NCBI RefSeq assembly: GCF_001956695.1
Contig: NZ_CP019070.1
Span: forward strand, 1,674,001 to 1,738,000
Origin: Poseidonibacter parvus
Lineage (GTDB): Bacteria; Campylobacterota; Campylobacteria; Campylobacterales; Arcobacteraceae
Length of the DNA: 64,000 bases
Direction: 5' to 3'
The notes under the pieces were generated by a model. The model ran no database searches, had not been told where the DNA came from, and saw nothing but the letters and a program-made list of their open reading frames with translations. The position numbers and the translations under genes were made by a program. Every line of letters starts with the position of its first letter. Position 1 is the first letter of the stretch. Shown in pieces: positions 53,012 through 64,000 of this stretch.

Positions 53012-53039
53012 ATTTGTATAATAATTTTATTATACAAAT
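53012..53039. promoter_or_regulatory. Large palindrome overlapping the PAS-receptor promoter
   Basis: Perfect 11-bp arms ATTTGTATAAT and ATTATACAAAT around AATTTT. It lies 28-55 bases before the PAS gene ATG and each arm contains a TATAAT-type -10. It could be a regulator operator covering the promoter, or a hairpin in the leader. A partial CRP/FNR-like site, ACAAC-TAAC-GTTAA, lies at 53075-53088, about 60 bases before the likely transcription start. Confidence 0.5.
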
Positions 53040-53264
53040 AAAATTCATACTAATTTATATTAATAGTAATATTGACAACTAACGTTAAAAAGCTTATTTT
53101 AACTATATTTAAATTATAAATAACAATAAAAATATATTCTTATTAGATTATAGTAATCAAATAATAATAAAAAACATCATAATAATGGAATTTTTAGAAG
53201 TAAATTTATGAATTTTGTAAGAAATATTATTTTTAGTAGTTAAAAATTATTAAATTGGGAAGAA

Positions 53265-53590
53265 AAAGGTAAATCAATAAGCCGAGTTTTGTTTAAATGA
53301 CGATAATTTATCTAGTTGCTAAATTACTTTAACAATCAAGCAAAGACCAAAAATGTGAAGTTTTTACCAGGTCTTCTTGCTGCAGGTTGGGTTTACATAG
53401 CCATTAAGATTACTCAAAATGCTGGTAGGCTCTTACTCTACCGTTTCACCATCACCGAAAATCGGCTGTTTACTTTCTGTTGCACTATCCCTTAGGTTAC
53501 CCTAGCCATTCTCTAAATGGAACCATACTTCACAGCAGCCCGGACTTTCCTCTTGAACACGAAGTTCAAGCTATCATCTGATTTACCTTT
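53265..53590 (-). ncRNA. rnpB: RNase P RNA (bacterial type A)
   Basis: On the minus strand the RNA starts with a helix P1 strand AAAGGTAAATCA at 53590-53579, then GATGATAGC and the conserved GAGGAAAGTCCGGGC core with CTGCTGTG after it, and ends with TGATTTACCTTT (53276-53265), complementary to the start. GGTAACCTAAGGGAT and CGGTGATGGTGAAACGG regions in the body also match conserved rnpB blocks. Length about 326 bases. It is the catalytic RNA of tRNA 5' maturation. It follows lolA by 30 bases and has its own TATAAT at 53601-53596. Confidence 0.93.
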
Positions 53591-53595
53591 GGCGT

Positions 53596-53601
53596 ATTAT
53601 A
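53596..53601 (-). promoter_or_regulatory. -10 box of rnpB
   Basis: TATAAT on the minus strand, 6 bases before the predicted 5' end of RNase P RNA at about 53590. It lies in the gap after lolA. Confidence 0.6.
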
Positions 53602-53619
53602 TCTAAGTATTCTAAAATT

Positions 53620-54144
53620 TTACTTTCTGATAATATCGTAGTGTTCTGGGGCAGTGAACTTAAAAATACTATCTTGAATCTCTTTGTTTGTAACTTGATT
53701 TTCAAATTTAATTTCTACACTATTATCAAGCTTGTCTTTATACTTGATAAGTTCTATTTGCTTTGAAGTTTCAATTAAATAGTCAATATCATCAATATTT
53801 GCTAAATATGTATTTTCATTAATTTTTTTAGATGTTTTTAATAGCTTTATAATATTAATTTCACTTTGTAACTGAGTGTAAATAGCTTGTTCTAGTTCTG
53901 GTTCATCTATAATTGCAAAGTCATTTAATATATATACATTTTTTTCAATTGGAGTTTTGTATTTCCATAAAATCTTTCCTGTATTTTTTATAAAAACTTC
54001 ACCTTTGTATTCGATGATTTTATTATTAATTGATTTAATACTTTGTGTAAAGTCAGCTTTAAAACTCTGTAAATTTTTAATATCTGCTGTTGCATTAATT
54101 GCAATAAAAAAAACTATAATTGTAAATATCATTTTATAAAACAT
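53620..54144 (-). CDS. lolA: LolA-like outer-membrane lipoprotein carrier
   Basis: A 174-residue periplasmic protein with signal peptide (FTIIVFFIAINATA) and a LolA-type body: LQSFKADFTQSI, YKGEVFIKNTGKILWKY, then an extended beta region. LolA carries lipoproteins from the LolCDE ABC transporter to the outer membrane. AAGG lies 7 bases before the ATG. It is divergent from secA, with a LolC/E-type permease after secA, a cluster layout seen in Campylobacterota. Confidence 0.85.
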   Translation of the reverse strand: MFYKMIFTIIVFFIAINATADIKNLQSFKADFTQSIKSINNKIIEYKGEVFIKNTGKILWKYKTPIEKNVYILNDFAIIDEPELEQAIYTQLQSEINIIKLLKTSKKINENTYLANIDDIDYLIETSKQIELIKYKDKLDNSVEIKFENQVTNKEIQDSIFKFTAPEHYDIIRK

Positions 54145-54201
54145 ATTTTAACCTTTTTTTCTATATAATCTATGCGATTATAACAAAAAGGAATTAATTT
54201 T

Positions 54202-56820
54202 ATGTTAAATGTTTTTTCAAAAATTTTTGGTACTAGAAACGATAAAGAAGTAAAAAGATATAGAAAAAGAGCTCAAGTAATAAATGCACTTGAAAGCAAA
54301 TATGAAGCAATGAGTGATGATGAGTTACAAGATAGTTTAAATGAATTAAAAAATCAAGTACAAAATGAAGAAAAATCTTTAGACGACGTATTAAATGATT
54401 CTTTTGCAATTACTAGAGAAGCTAGTAAACGTGTTTTAAATATGAGACCTTATGACGTTCAATTAGTTGGAGCTATGGTTTTACACGATGGTAGAATTGC
54501 TGAGATGAAAACAGGTGAAGGTAAAACACTTGTAGGTTCATTAGCCGTTTCTTTAAATGCTCTAACAGGCAAAGGTGTACATGTTGTTACAGTAAATGAT
54601 TATCTAGCTTCAAGAGATGCAGCTGAATTAGAACCTTTATACAACTTTTTAGGTTTTAGTGTTGGTGCAATTGTTGGAACATTAAAAGATGATGATTTAA
54701 GAAAAGAGCAATATGCTGCTGATATTACTTATGGTACAAACAACGAATTTGGATTTGATTTCTTAAGAGATAATATGAATTATGATATCGAAGAAAAAGT
54801 TCAAAGAGACCATAGTTTTGTAATTGTTGATGAAGTAGATTCAATTTTGATTGATGAAGCAAGAACTCCTTTAATTATAAGTGGACCAACAAATCAAAAA
54901 AGTGCAAACTATCTTCAAGCTCAACAAATTGCAATGACTTTAGAAAAAGGTGAATTAATTGAGCCTAAAAAAGCTGACGAAAAACCAATAACTACAGGTG
55001 ATTTTACAGTTGATGAAAAGAATAAATCAGTTGTACTAACAGAAGATGGAACTGAAAAAGCAGAAAAACTGTTTGAAGTTGATAATTTATACTCTCTAGA
55101 AAATGCATCATTATCTCACAATCTTGACCAAGCTTTAAAAGCAAATTACATTTTTGAAAAAGACGTTGATTATGTTGTTAAAGATAATGAAGTAATAATT
55201 GTAGATGAATTTACAGGAAGATTAAGTGAAGGAAGAAGATTCTCTGAAGGTCTTCATCAAGCACTTGAAGCTAAAGAAAATGTTACTATTCAAGATGAAT
55301 CTCAAACATTAGCAGATATTACATTCCAAAATTACTTTAGGATGTATGATAAACTTGCAGGTATGACAGGTACTGCTCAAACAGAAGCTACAGAGTTTGC
55401 TGAAATTTATAGCTTAGATGTTGTATCAATTCCTACAAATGTTCCAATTCAAAGACTTGATAAAAATGATTTAATTTACAAAAGCGAACATGAAAAATTT
55501 GAAGCTGTTTGTAATAAAATTAAAGAATTAAATGAAAAAGGTCAACCAGTTCTTGTTGGTACTGCTTCAATTGAAAAATCAGAAGCCTTACACAAAATCT
55601 TAAAAAATAAAAAAATACCTCATACAGTTTTAAATGCGAAACAACACGAAAAAGAAGGTAAAATTATTGAAGATGCTGGTCAAAAAGGTGCAGTTACAAT
55701 TGCTACTAATATGGCAGGTCGTGGTGTTGATATTAAATTAACACAAGAAATTCTTGACCTAGGTGGTTTAGTAATTTTAGGTACTGAAAGACACGAATCA
55801 AGAAGAATTGATAACCAATTAAGAGGACGTGCAGGTCGTCAAGGTGATGCGGGTGAGTCTCAGTTTTACTTATCATTAGAAGATAACTTATTAAGAATTT
55901 TTGGTTCAGATAAAATCAAAGGTATTATGGAAAGACTTGGTATTGAAGATGGTGAGCATATTGAATCTAAAATGGTTACACGTGCTGTTGAAAATGCTCA
56001 GAAAAAAGTTGAGCAAATGCACTTTGAATCAAGAAAACACTTACTTGAATATGATGATGTTGCAAATGAACAAAGAAAAGTAATATATAACTTTAGAAAC
56101 GACCTTTTAAAACCTGATTACGATATAGATACAAAATTAACAGAAAACAGATTAGAGTATGTTCAAACTACACTTTCAAATGCTGAAATTATCGATGGAA
56201 TGCCTAGTGAAGATTATAATTATGATTATATTATTGCAAAATTCAAAGAAGAGCTTCGATTACTTGTAACTTTAGAAGATATTACATCTGAGTCTTATGA
56301 TGAATTAGAAACAAAACTTAATGAAATAATCACAAATGTTTATGCTAAAAAAATGGAAATGGCAGCACCTGAACAAAAAAGTGAAATTGAGCGAATTTTA
56401 TACTTACAAATTTTAGATAATGCATGGAGAGAACACTTATACTCTATGGATACGCTTAAAACTGGTATTGGGCTTAGAGGATACAACCAAAAAGATCCAT
56501 TAGTTGAATATAAAAAAGAGTCATATAATATGTTTATTGATTTAATTTCTAATATTAAACATGAAATTATCAAAGTATTATTTACAATCCAACTTCAAAA
56601 TCAAGAAGATGCTAAAAAAGAACAAGAAGCATTAGAAAAAATGAAAGAACAAATGGAAGAATCAACTGAAAACATTACAACTAATGTTGCTCAAAAAGAA
56701 GTAATGGCTAGTGAAAAGAAAATTGCTAGAAATGATAACTGTCCTTGTGGTTCTGGAAAAAAATACAAACAATGTTGTGGAAAAAGCGGACCTAAAAGAG
56801 GTTTAGCAGCAGGAAACTAA
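54202..56820 (+). CDS. secA: SecA preprotein translocase ATPase
   Basis: An 872-residue motor of the Sec translocon. Motifs: MKTGEGKTL (Walker A, about 103-111), [20 protein letters not shown] (DEAD-like motif II), a preprotein cross-linking domain, [12 protein letters not shown]-type motif with GRAGRQGD, a helical wing and scaffold, and the C-terminal zinc tail [14 protein letters not shown] that binds SecB or lipids. AAAAGGA precedes the ATG. Length normal. It is followed after 1 base by the permease gene, so the two are co-transcribed. Confidence 0.97.
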   Translation: MLNVFSKIFGTRNDKEVKRYRKRAQVINALESKYEAMSDDELQDSLNELKNQVQNEEKSLDDVLNDSFAITREASKRVLNMRPYDVQLVGAMVLHDGRIAEMKTGEGKTLVGSLAVSLNALTGKGVHVVTVNDYLASRDAAELEPLYNFLGFSVGAIVGTLKDDDLRKEQYAADITYGTNNEFGFDFLRDNMNYDIEEKVQRDHSFVIVDEVDSILIDEARTPLIISGPTNQKSANYLQAQQIAMTLEKGELIEPKKADEKPITTGDFTVDEKNKSVVLTEDGTEKAEKLFEVDNLYSLENASLSHNLDQALKANYIFEKDVDYVVKDNEVIIVDEFTGRLSEGRRFSEGLHQALEAKENVTIQDESQTLADITFQNYFRMYDKLAGMTGTAQTEATEFAEIYSLDVVSIPTNVPIQRLDKNDLIYKSEHEKFEAVCNKIKELNEKGQPVLVGTASIEKSEALHKILKNKKIPHTVLNAKQHEKEGKIIEDAGQKGAVTIATNMAGRGVDIKLTQEILDLGGLVILGTERHESRRIDNQLRGRAGRQGDAGESQFYLSLEDNLLRIFGSDKIKGIMERLGIEDGEHIESKMVTRAVENAQKKVEQMHFESRKHLLEYDDVANEQRKVIYNFRNDLLKPDYDIDTKLTENRLEYVQTTLSNAEIIDGMPSEDYNYDYIIAKFKEELRLLVTLEDITSESYDELETKLNEIITNVYAKKMEMAAPEQKSEIERILYLQILDNAWREHLYSMDTLKTGIGLRGYNQKDPLVEYKKESYNMFIDLISNIKHEIIKVLFTIQLQNQEDAKKEQEALEKMKEQMEESTENITTNVAQKEVMASEKKIARNDNCPCGSGKKYKQCCGKSGPKRGLAAGN

Positions 56821-56821
56821 T

Positions 56822-58027
56822 TTGAATAAAAAATTAGTTAATTTTATTGTAAAAAAATATTTACGATTTGACAAGAAAAATCCTTTTATATCTATAAGTG
56901 CTATTTTAGCATTTATAGGTGTTGCTGTTGGTGTTATGGTTTTAATACTTTCAATGGCAATTATGAATGGTACTGCAAAAGAGTTTGAGAAAAAACTTTT
57001 TACTATGAATTACCCTCTTACAATTTATTCTAAATTTGATAATGCAATTGATAAATCTTTACTAAACCAATTACAAAATAAATATCCCCATTTAAAATTT
57101 TCTCCATATATTTCATCTCAAGTGATTGCACAAAGTGGTGAAGATATGAGTGGAGGAATGATTTTTGGAGTAATTCCACAAAAAGAAGCTTCTATAAATG
57201 ATATTTATAAAAAAGCTTTGGGAAATTTAGAGTTAAAAAAATATGACATAATTACAGGTGCTGGGATTTCTGATAAGCTTTATTTAAATCAAGGTGCTAA
57301 AACAACATTATATTTTACATCACTTAATCCAACTGGATTTTCAATGATTCCAAAAATGAAAAGATTTACTTTTCAAAACTCATTTAAATCAGGTTTAAAT
57401 GCTTATGACCAAGCTTATATGTATACTTCAATTGAAGCTTTGCAAACTCTATTAAAAAAGCCAAAAGATACTTATGATGGAATTCATATCTATTCTGATG
57501 ATGCATTTAAAGATATTGAGAAACTAAGAGTTGAATTAAAAAATACAGGAGCTGGAGTTTTAGGATGGTGGCAACAAAATGGAAATTTCTTTGCTGCAAT
57601 GAAAATGGAAAAAACAGCACTATTCATAGTTTTAATGTTAATTATTTTAGTGGCATCACTTAATATTATCTCTTCACTTTTAATGACAGTAATGAGTAGA
57701 AGAAAAGAAATTGCCCTACTTTTATCTATGGGTGCTTCAAACAAAGAGATAAAATCTATCTTTTTAAGAGTCGGAACTATTATTGGTTTTTCAGGAATAT
57801 TACTAGGAATTGCTTTAGGCTTCTTTGGTTACTGGATTTTAGATACTTTTGATATTGTATCTTTACCTGCTGATGTTTATGGAACTGCTAAACTTCCACT
57901 TGATTTAGCTTTAAGTGATTTTATTTCTATTGTTATTGGAGCTTCTGTTATCGTAGTTTTATCATCGTATTATCCAGCATCAAAGGCCACTAAAATAGAT
58001 GTAATTGATGTATTAAGAAACGAATAA
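56822..58027 (+). CDS. LolC/LolE-type ABC transporter permease
   Basis: A 401-residue protein with four membrane helices: one near 20-50, three after about 265, and a large periplasmic domain between, the MacB/FtsX layout. LMTVMSRRKEIALLLSMGAS and YPASKATKIDVIDVLRNE are typical of LolC/E. It would form the lipoprotein-releasing transporter with LolD and another copy or itself. The start is a TTG (56822) with AGGA in the last secA codons. The 3' end shares a terminator with the convergent AsmA-like gene. Confidence 0.87.
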   Translation: MNKKLVNFIVKKYLRFDKKNPFISISAILAFIGVAVGVMVLILSMAIMNGTAKEFEKKLFTMNYPLTIYSKFDNAIDKSLLNQLQNKYPHLKFSPYISSQVIAQSGEDMSGGMIFGVIPQKEASINDIYKKALGNLELKKYDIITGAGISDKLYLNQGAKTTLYFTSLNPTGFSMIPKMKRFTFQNSFKSGLNAYDQAYMYTSIEALQTLLKKPKDTYDGIHIYSDDAFKDIEKLRVELKNTGAGVLGWWQQNGNFFAAMKMEKTALFIVLMLIILVASLNIISSLLMTVMSRRKEIALLLSMGASNKEIKSIFLRVGTIIGFSGILLGIALGFFGYWILDTFDIVSLPADVYGTAKLPLDLALSDFISIVIGASVIVVLSSYYPASKATKIDVIDVLRNE

Positions 58028-58048
58028 ACCTAAACTTTTAGGTTTATT
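58023..58048. terminator. Bidirectional terminator holding two stop codons
   Basis: AATAAACCTAAA (58023-58034) and TTTAGGTTTATT (58037-58048) form a near-continuous stem, followed by TTTTTTT on the plus strand. The permease stop (58025-58027) is in one arm and the AsmA-like stop (58044-58046) in the other. Confidence 0.85.
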
Positions 58049-60962
58049 TTTTTTCTTCTTTAGTATCTTTTCCTAAAGCTTTTAAGAAGTTTACAAACTC
58101 AACAGGTGAAGTTAAAACTCTTTTTGCAATATTTACAGGAACAGAAAAAGCATCTTTTGTAAGGTTTGTAGATATTTTTGGATTATTTAAAGCCCCAAAG
58201 ATGTTTACCTTTGTTTCAACTCTATTATCTTTTCCTAATAAAACATAATTTACAATAGGAATTGCACCAACTACTTTTGAGTAATCTTTTAGAAAAATTA
58301 AATTAATTTCTGAATCTATTTTTTCAGTATTTAAATCTATTTTTCCCTTACCATCAAAATCTATTCCATTTCCAACAGTTGAAACTCTATTGATATCTAA
58401 AATCTTTTTATCTTGATGATAATCAAATTCTAAAAGTCCATCAATTAGTTTATACCCTGTTAAATTAAAACCACCATTAGTTGCCATTCCTACAACAGAA
58501 GGAATAGCAAGAAGAGGATTTATCAATGCAGGTGAAGTGTTGATAAATAAAAGTAAATTATTTAAAATAGCTAAATCTTCAATTTTCACATCTTTTAAAA
58601 TCATTTTACCTTTAATAGATTCAGGTGTTCCGTTTGCTAAAAATTGCATATCATTACCACTTAAAATCTTTTTATCAAAAATAGTATTTATAAAAGTATC
58701 ACTTATATCACTTGCAAATATGTCTATTTTTTTGTCTTTTGATTCTTTGAAGGTAAAATCTGTTTTTTTATGATTTAAATGGAAATATTTATTGTTGTCT
58801 CGTAATCTTAGTGAAAATTTATCTGCTAAGAATTTAAATTTTTCATTTACAATAATTGTAGAGTTCTCACCTTCTATATTTAAATCACGTATCTTACTTT
58901 CATCTTCATTTTTAGTATTTACTAAAACATCGTAATTTTTAAGATCTATATCTAGCTTTTTACTTCCTGTTGCTTTTAGTTTAATTTTCTTATCTAATGT
59001 TTCAATACTTGCAATATTATTAGCATAAGTACCTTTTATATCAAGAGAACTAACTTTCTTTCCTTCTTTTTGTATAGGAATATCCAAATCCTTAACACTT
59101 GCACTAAAGCTAATTAAAAAAGGACTTATTTTTGCCTTTGCACTTACAATATTATAAATATCATTATCAAGTTTAAACTTTGCATTTTTAGCATTAATAT
59201 TTAATATAGGTAATTCTTTATTTGAAGAACTTTTAGTATCTATTACAATATCTGTATCAATTAAAGATATAAAAATATTTTTATTTTTTATTTCAACTTT
59301 TATTTTTTCATCTAAAGTATCAACTTTTACATAATCTTTTTTTATTAAACCTTTTACTTGCAAAGAATTAATTTTCTTATTATTTCTTTGCAGAGGAAAA
59401 TCTAAATTTGATATTGACGAAGTAAAAGAAATATCATTTTCATCTTTTATTTTTAAAGCTAAAACTCCATTTTTAATATTAATATCTTGTAGTAACTTTG
59501 AGTATTTGTAAATAGAAGAAAGTTTTTTAATATCAACATATATCAAATCAGCTATTTTAATATCAGTATTTATTGCATCTAGTTTTATTTCTACATCATT
59601 TTTATATGAAAAGAATAATGGTGTTTTTACTTTTGTAATATTTACAATTTTATCACCACTATCTTCAATTAAAAAAGATTTGATATAAGCATTTCCTTTT
59701 GCACTTGAAGTATTCGTATCAATAGTGAAATTTAAATCAGCTTGAATCATATTTTTATGTTTAATATCAGCATTTACAACTTTTACTTTTGAATTATCTA
59801 AAATTACAGTAGCTTTATTTGTACTAAATAAAAAACCATTTAAATCAATATTAGATTTTCCAAGAATAAATTTTCCTCTTGTGTCCATTTTTTTCTTTGC
59901 AGCGTAAGGAATTTTCAAATTTACACTTGCATTTGTAAAGCCAGTTTTTTGAACTAGAGGTAAGTTAATATTATAATTTTTTAATATATTTAATATTCTA
60001 TTATCTAATTTAGCTTTACTAGCTTTTATATTTACTTCTACAAGACCATTTCTTTCACTTGTTAAGTTATGTATATGAACATAGCTTCCATCAATTTTGA
60101 TTTTTTCATAAACAGGTTCGATTAAATCTAAAATTAATTTATCATTTTTAAATGAAACATCAATTTGCGTTGTAGAAATTTGTTTAGCATTTTTATTAAA
60201 CTTGATTTTTGCATTCTTTATTACAGCATTTCCAGATAAGGACTTTTCAATAATCTTATTTTTTTCTAAATCAAAGCTTCCATAAAACTCTTTTAATTGT
60301 AATTTACCTTTAACATTATCATACATCCATGCTTCTGCAATACTATCAAGTCTAAAAAATTTCTTTAAAAAACTTAGGCTTTCAAACTCATTACTATTTA
60401 AATAAAAGTTTGCTAAATCTTTAGTCATATCTAAAGTAATATCACCGTTAAGGTCTTTATAATTGTATTTTCCTAGTAAATCAAGTTTTTCTTTGTAATA
60501 ATCAATTTTAGCTTTTCCACTTAACATTAATTCAACATCTTTTAAATACAAAGAATAAATATCAAATATTACTTGACTTGAATTAAACTCTAGTTTTGAA
60601 GAGATATTAACAAATTTATTATCTAAATATAAAGCTTCTTCATTTAATGCAATTGTAAATTCATTTCCATCAATTTCTAATTTTCTAATATCAATTTTTT
60701 GAAATATTTTTAAGATTGTAGGGAAAAGTTCTATATTCTTTTTTAAATCATCATAAGAGCTTGTAACAGAAGATTTTTTTGATTTAATACTTATTTTTTC
60801 TATGTCTACAATAAGCTTTTTATCTATTTTTATATAGAATTGCGAGAGAGAAACATTCCCAAAAGACAAAGAGTTTATTTTTATGCCAGAAAACAACACC
60901 GAAGATATTAATATTATAGAGACTAAAAGAAGACCTAAAAAAAGTTTAATTGCCTTTAACAT
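58044..60962 (-). CDS. AsmA/YhdP-like giant envelope protein
   Basis: A 972-residue protein with one N-terminal membrane helix (about 5-27) and a long periplasmic body of beta-rich repeats (for example repeated ISTTQIDVSFKND- and KVSSLDIKGTYANN-type units), ending in LLGKDNRVETKVNIFGALNNPKISTNL and a Lys/Glu tail. This fits AsmA-like proteins (TamB/YhdP/YdbH) that bridge the periplasm and move phospholipids. AAGGA precedes the ATG at 60962, which is 80 bases inside the oppositely oriented mltG gene. Exact subfamily not settled. Confidence 0.8.
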   Translation of the reverse strand: MLKAIKLFLGLLLVSIILISSVLFSGIKINSLSFGNVSLSQFYIKIDKKLIVDIEKISIKSKKSSVTSSYDDLKKNIELFPTILKIFQKIDIRKLEIDGNEFTIALNEEALYLDNKFVNISSKLEFNSSQVIFDIYSLYLKDVELMLSGKAKIDYYKEKLDLLGKYNYKDLNGDITLDMTKDLANFYLNSNEFESLSFLKKFFRLDSIAEAWMYDNVKGKLQLKEFYGSFDLEKNKIIEKSLSGNAVIKNAKIKFNKNAKQISTTQIDVSFKNDKLILDLIEPVYEKIKIDGSYVHIHNLTSERNGLVEVNIKASKAKLDNRILNILKNYNINLPLVQKTGFTNASVNLKIPYAAKKKMDTRGKFILGKSNIDLNGFLFSTNKATVILDNSKVKVVNADIKHKNMIQADLNFTIDTNTSSAKGNAYIKSFLIEDSGDKIVNITKVKTPLFFSYKNDVEIKLDAINTDIKIADLIYVDIKKLSSIYKYSKLLQDINIKNGVLALKIKDENDISFTSSISNLDFPLQRNNKKINSLQVKGLIKKDYVKVDTLDEKIKVEIKNKNIFISLIDTDIVIDTKSSSNKELPILNINAKNAKFKLDNDIYNIVSAKAKISPFLISFSASVKDLDIPIQKEGKKVSSLDIKGTYANNIASIETLDKKIKLKATGSKKLDIDLKNYDVLVNTKNEDESKIRDLNIEGENSTIIVNEKFKFLADKFSLRLRDNNKYFHLNHKKTDFTFKESKDKKIDIFASDISDTFINTIFDKKILSGNDMQFLANGTPESIKGKMILKDVKIEDLAILNNLLLFINTSPALINPLLAIPSVVGMATNGGFNLTGYKLIDGLLEFDYHQDKKILDINRVSTVGNGIDFDGKGKIDLNTEKIDSEINLIFLKDYSKVVGAIPIVNYVLLGKDNRVETKVNIFGALNNPKISTNLTKDAFSVPVNIAKRVLTSPVEFVNFLKALGKDTKEEKK

Positions 60963-62004
60963 TATCGAGCTATTCCTTATAGTTTGTATTATAGTTTTAT
61001 TTTATGTAACGATTCCAATGAGTTCAACAAAAGTATTATTCATCCCTAAAGGAAGTACAAATAATACAGTAACTTACCTAAATGATAAGGGTTTTGAAAT
61101 GAATATAATTGATAAAATTATATTAAGATCAATAGGATTTATTCAAAGTGGATGGATTGACTTAAATGAAAACCAACTTACAAAAATGGATTTTTTATAT
61201 AAACTTACAACTTCAAAAGCAGCCTTAAAAAACATCACTTTAATTCCAGGTGAAACATCATATATATTTTTAAGACAATTAGCAAAAGAGTTTAACTTAT
61301 CAGAACAAATACTTGAAGAAACTTATAAAAAATATGCTTATAAATTAGATGGTAATATCTTAGCAGATACTTATGCTTTACCTTATGGAATGAATGAAGA
61401 TCATATGATCTTTTATTTATTGTCTCAAAGTAATAAAAGATATGAAGAGTTTTCAAAAAAGATATTTGGATTATATGATAAGAAAAAATGGTACCACTAT
61501 CTTAGTTTAGCTTCTGTAATTCAAAAAGAAGCTGCAAGTGTTGAAGAAATGCCAATTGTTTCAAGTGTTATTCATAATAGACTTACAAAAGGAATGAAAC
61601 TTCAAATGGATGGAACTTTAAATTATGGGAAATATTCTCATGTTAGAGTAAGTGCACAAAGAATTAAAGAAGACACTTCATCATATAATACTTACAAAAA
61701 TAAAGGTTTACCTAAAAACCCTGTTTGTGCTGTTAGTTTAAATGCTATTAAAGCAGCAATTTTTCCTGTAAAAAGTGATTACTACTATTTTGTAAAAAAC
61801 AATAAAACAGGCCTACATAAGTTTTCAAAGTCATATAAAACTCATGTTAATAATATCAGAGCTAATGTAGGTGTTAAAAAAAGTTACACTAAAGTTAAAG
61901 AAAAAGAAACTAGAGTTGATAAAGAAGCAAAAACCATTATGAAGACCGATGTAACGAAGCAGAAGCCAAGAACTATTAAATCACTTTGGAATAATGTAAA
62001 ATAA
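60883..62004 (+). CDS. mltG: MltG endolytic murein transglycosylase
   Basis: A 373-residue inner-membrane enzyme that cuts growing glycan chains. Short cytoplasmic N-terminus, one membrane helix (about 25-47), a LysM-like region, then the YceG domain with catalytic Glu in SVIQKEAAS, SSVIHNRLTKGMKLQMDGTLNYG, and NPVCAVSLNAIKAAIFP. The C-terminal tail is Lys-rich. No alternative start exists before the membrane helix, so the first 80 bases overlap the AsmA-like gene head to head. The ribosome site (AAAGAG, 9 bases before the ATG) is weak. Confidence 0.92.
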   Translation: MPENNTEDINIIETKRRPKKSLIAFNIIELFLIVCIIVLFYVTIPMSSTKVLFIPKGSTNNTVTYLNDKGFEMNIIDKIILRSIGFIQSGWIDLNENQLTKMDFLYKLTTSKAALKNITLIPGETSYIFLRQLAKEFNLSEQILEETYKKYAYKLDGNILADTYALPYGMNEDHMIFYLLSQSNKRYEEFSKKIFGLYDKKKWYHYLSLASVIQKEAASVEEMPIVSSVIHNRLTKGMKLQMDGTLNYGKYSHVRVSAQRIKEDTSSYNTYKNKGLPKNPVCAVSLNAIKAAIFPVKSDYYYFVKNNKTGLHKFSKSYKTHVNNIRANVGVKKSYTKVKEKETRVDKEAKTIMKTDVTKQKPRTIKSLWNNVK

Positions 62005-62071
62005 TTAATGTGCAATATTGAAACACACCTTTTTTTGCAGTAAAATTAAACTAAACTTTAAATAGCCCTAA

Positions 62072-64000
<1,929 letters not shown>

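Overview
The window looks like chromosomal DNA from an Arcobacter-type member of the Campylobacterota (class Epsilonproteobacteria). It is very AT-rich, genes are packed with few-base gaps or overlaps, AAGGA-type ribosome sites precede ATG or TTG starts, and the content is typical of that group: a monomeric isocitrate dehydrogenase, a lolA-secA-lolC/E block, short ComEC and SbcC versions, DUF1104 next to a two-component system, and an epsilon-type flagellin C-terminus. This is inferred from gene content, not from a 16S gene. No rRNA, tRNA, IS element, prophage or CRISPR array was seen. No gene-free stretch exceeds 300 bases; the two largest gaps are 46395-46643 and 52985-53264.

Layout. 1-5723 (minus strand): the start of a secreted protein, then comEC, an ion channel, sbcD and sbcC read as one close-packed run. 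5796-7560: a PhoD-like phosphatase and a small membrane protein. 7578-12974 (minus): ovoA for ovothiol synthesis, then an rraA / gamma-glutamylcyclotransferase / TPR membrane protein operon. 13102-19322: a TPR lipoprotein followed by a five-gene lipid cluster (CDP-alcohol phosphatidyltransferase, CdsA-like cytidylyltransferase, PlsC-like acyltransferase, hydrolase-methyltransferase fusion, PAP2-dual specificity phosphatase fusion) that matches the uncharacterised E. coli ynbABCD set plus an acyltransferase. 19385-24702: a thioredoxin-fold protein, then a four-gene glutamate mutase operon (S, E, L subunits) ending in an adenylate-forming ligase. 24820-30529: cytochrome c with a clear CRP/FNR-type site, a diguanylate cyclase, a multi-pass membrane protein, a lipoprotein NlpC/P60 peptidase, an SDR protein and an orphan. 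30600-34832 (minus): rsmH, an ftsL-like gene and an RND pump. 34894-43418: class II aldolase-like protein, HU, HrpB helicase, Na/Pi transporter, DEAD-box helicase, exonuclease and an isolated flagellin-like gene. 43415-46394 (minus): glycine-zipper protein, then DUF1104 - response regulator - histidine kinase - monohaem protein. 46644-50325: an unknown protein, a lipoprotein, a degenerate response regulator and an ABC exporter. 50354-54144 (minus): a PAS + chemoreceptor pair, RNase P RNA and lolA. 54202-64000: secA, a LolC/E-type permease, an AsmA-like giant overlapping mltG head to head, and the first 625 codons of icd.

The best candidates for something undescribed are (1) the ynb-like lipid cluster, whose CDP-alcohol transferase has two motif aspartates changed to asparagine, and (2) the glutamate mutase operon, which carries a ligase instead of methylaspartate ammonia-lyase. 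A separate structural theme is that all eight convergent gene pairs share a hairpin, usually with one or both stop codons inside it.
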